Below the pieces are notes generated by a model, which was not told the origin of the DNA, did no database searches, and saw only the letters and a list, made by a program, of their open reading frames with translations. Both the position numbers and the translations under genes were made by a program. Source: an uncultured Clostridia bacterium (GTDB taxonomy: Bacteria > Bacillota > Clostridia > Oscillospirales > CAG-272). Taken from it: a stretch of DNA of 39,419 nucleotides. The first letter of the stretch is position 1, and every line of letters begins with the position of its first letter. Below are positions 39,312 through 39,419 of this stretch, piece by piece. The stretch spans positions 1-39,419 of the forward strand of contig CANRIL010000025.1 of NCBI GenBank assembly GCA_947630625.1. The letters are read 5' to 3'.

Positions 39312-39419
39312 ATCTATCGTCAATTACTTATCAACGACATAGCGCTGTTTACATCGCAGCCAAAAGCAAAGTTTTACGACACGCTGTTCATGAATCTTGA
39401 CTTAAGATCGTTTCCCGAC
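39303..39419 (+). CDS. Probable transposase, N-terminal part only
   Basis: 39 residues visible before the window ends, ATG at 39303 with AAAGGAG immediately before it. The end of the visible protein (FYDTLFMNLDLRSFPD) has the look of the start of DDE transposases, but I cannot place it in a family. The surrounding sequence is more AT-rich than its neighbours, and the start region is folded into an inverted repeat, a common device in insertion sequences to stop read-through expression. The left boundary of the element, if it is one, would lie somewhere in 39185-39250; I cannot fix it without the other end. It could also be another short-leadered gene. Confidence 0.55.
   Translation, partial: MTVIYRQLLINDIALFTSQPKAKFYDTLFMNLDLRSFPD

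Overview
This window looks like a chromosome segment of a spore-forming, anaerobic, gut-type member of the Clostridia with fairly high GC. The reasons are AGGAGG-type ribosome binding sites, a yajC / TIGR04086-type membrane protein / SCIFF-maturase-like block, a GerA/SpoVAF-type spore germination protein, a YtrA-type GntR/ABC operon, a DUF4830 protein, and polysaccharide-degrading enzymes made as single-cysteine lipoproteins with no SusC/D pair. I cannot name genus or family from the sequence. I see no rRNA, tRNA, CRISPR array or riboswitch.

Layout. 1-391: the start of a SAM methyltransferase running off the left edge, behind a 15-bp direct repeat. 430-3456: a PL11 rhamnogalacturonan lyase lipoprotein divergent from an alpha/beta hydrolase. 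3498-5308: an M14 peptidase and a six-TM protein. 5394-12001 (all minus): yajC, a TIGR04086-type protein, a 121-residue protein that looks like a SCIFF maturase without its radical-SAM core, secA with its own promoter, and two related membrane proteins. 12127-15729: a GntR regulator with a perfect 23-bp palindromic operator, an ABC ATPase and a large permease. 15802-17235: the germination protein, whose ribosome binding site lies in the hairpin that ends the ABC operon. 17290-26232: a second carbohydrate cluster (GH78, AraC regulator, GH43 and a divergent GH29 with CBM6-like modules). 26317-30004 (minus): a THUMP-type rRNA methyltransferase, a small alarmone synthetase, a membrane metallophosphoesterase and RsmJ. 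30306-32913: a DUF4830 protein, then an AraM-type glycerol-1-phosphate dehydrogenase coupled to a degenerate response regulator. 33036-36792: PepD, ispD-ispF and rpe. 36871-39110: a two-component system. 39248-39419: the left part of a probable insertion sequence with its translation start inside a hairpin.

How the genes fit together. PL11, GH78, GH43 and GH29 suggest attack on rhamnogalacturonan I type pectin and its arabinan, rhamnose and fucose side groups at the cell surface, with the AraC protein as likely local regulator. YajC and SecA are the protein export module. The membrane proteins beside secA and the small Cys-rich protein are the least explained parts. IspD/IspF make isoprenoid precursors. 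AraM would make glycerol-1-phosphate, which is unusual outside archaea.

Best candidates for something undescribed: the core-less SCIFF-maturase-like protein in the yajC-secA block, the secA-linked membrane pair with a repeated Leu-Pro-Asp motif, and the AraM plus pseudo-response-regulator operon.
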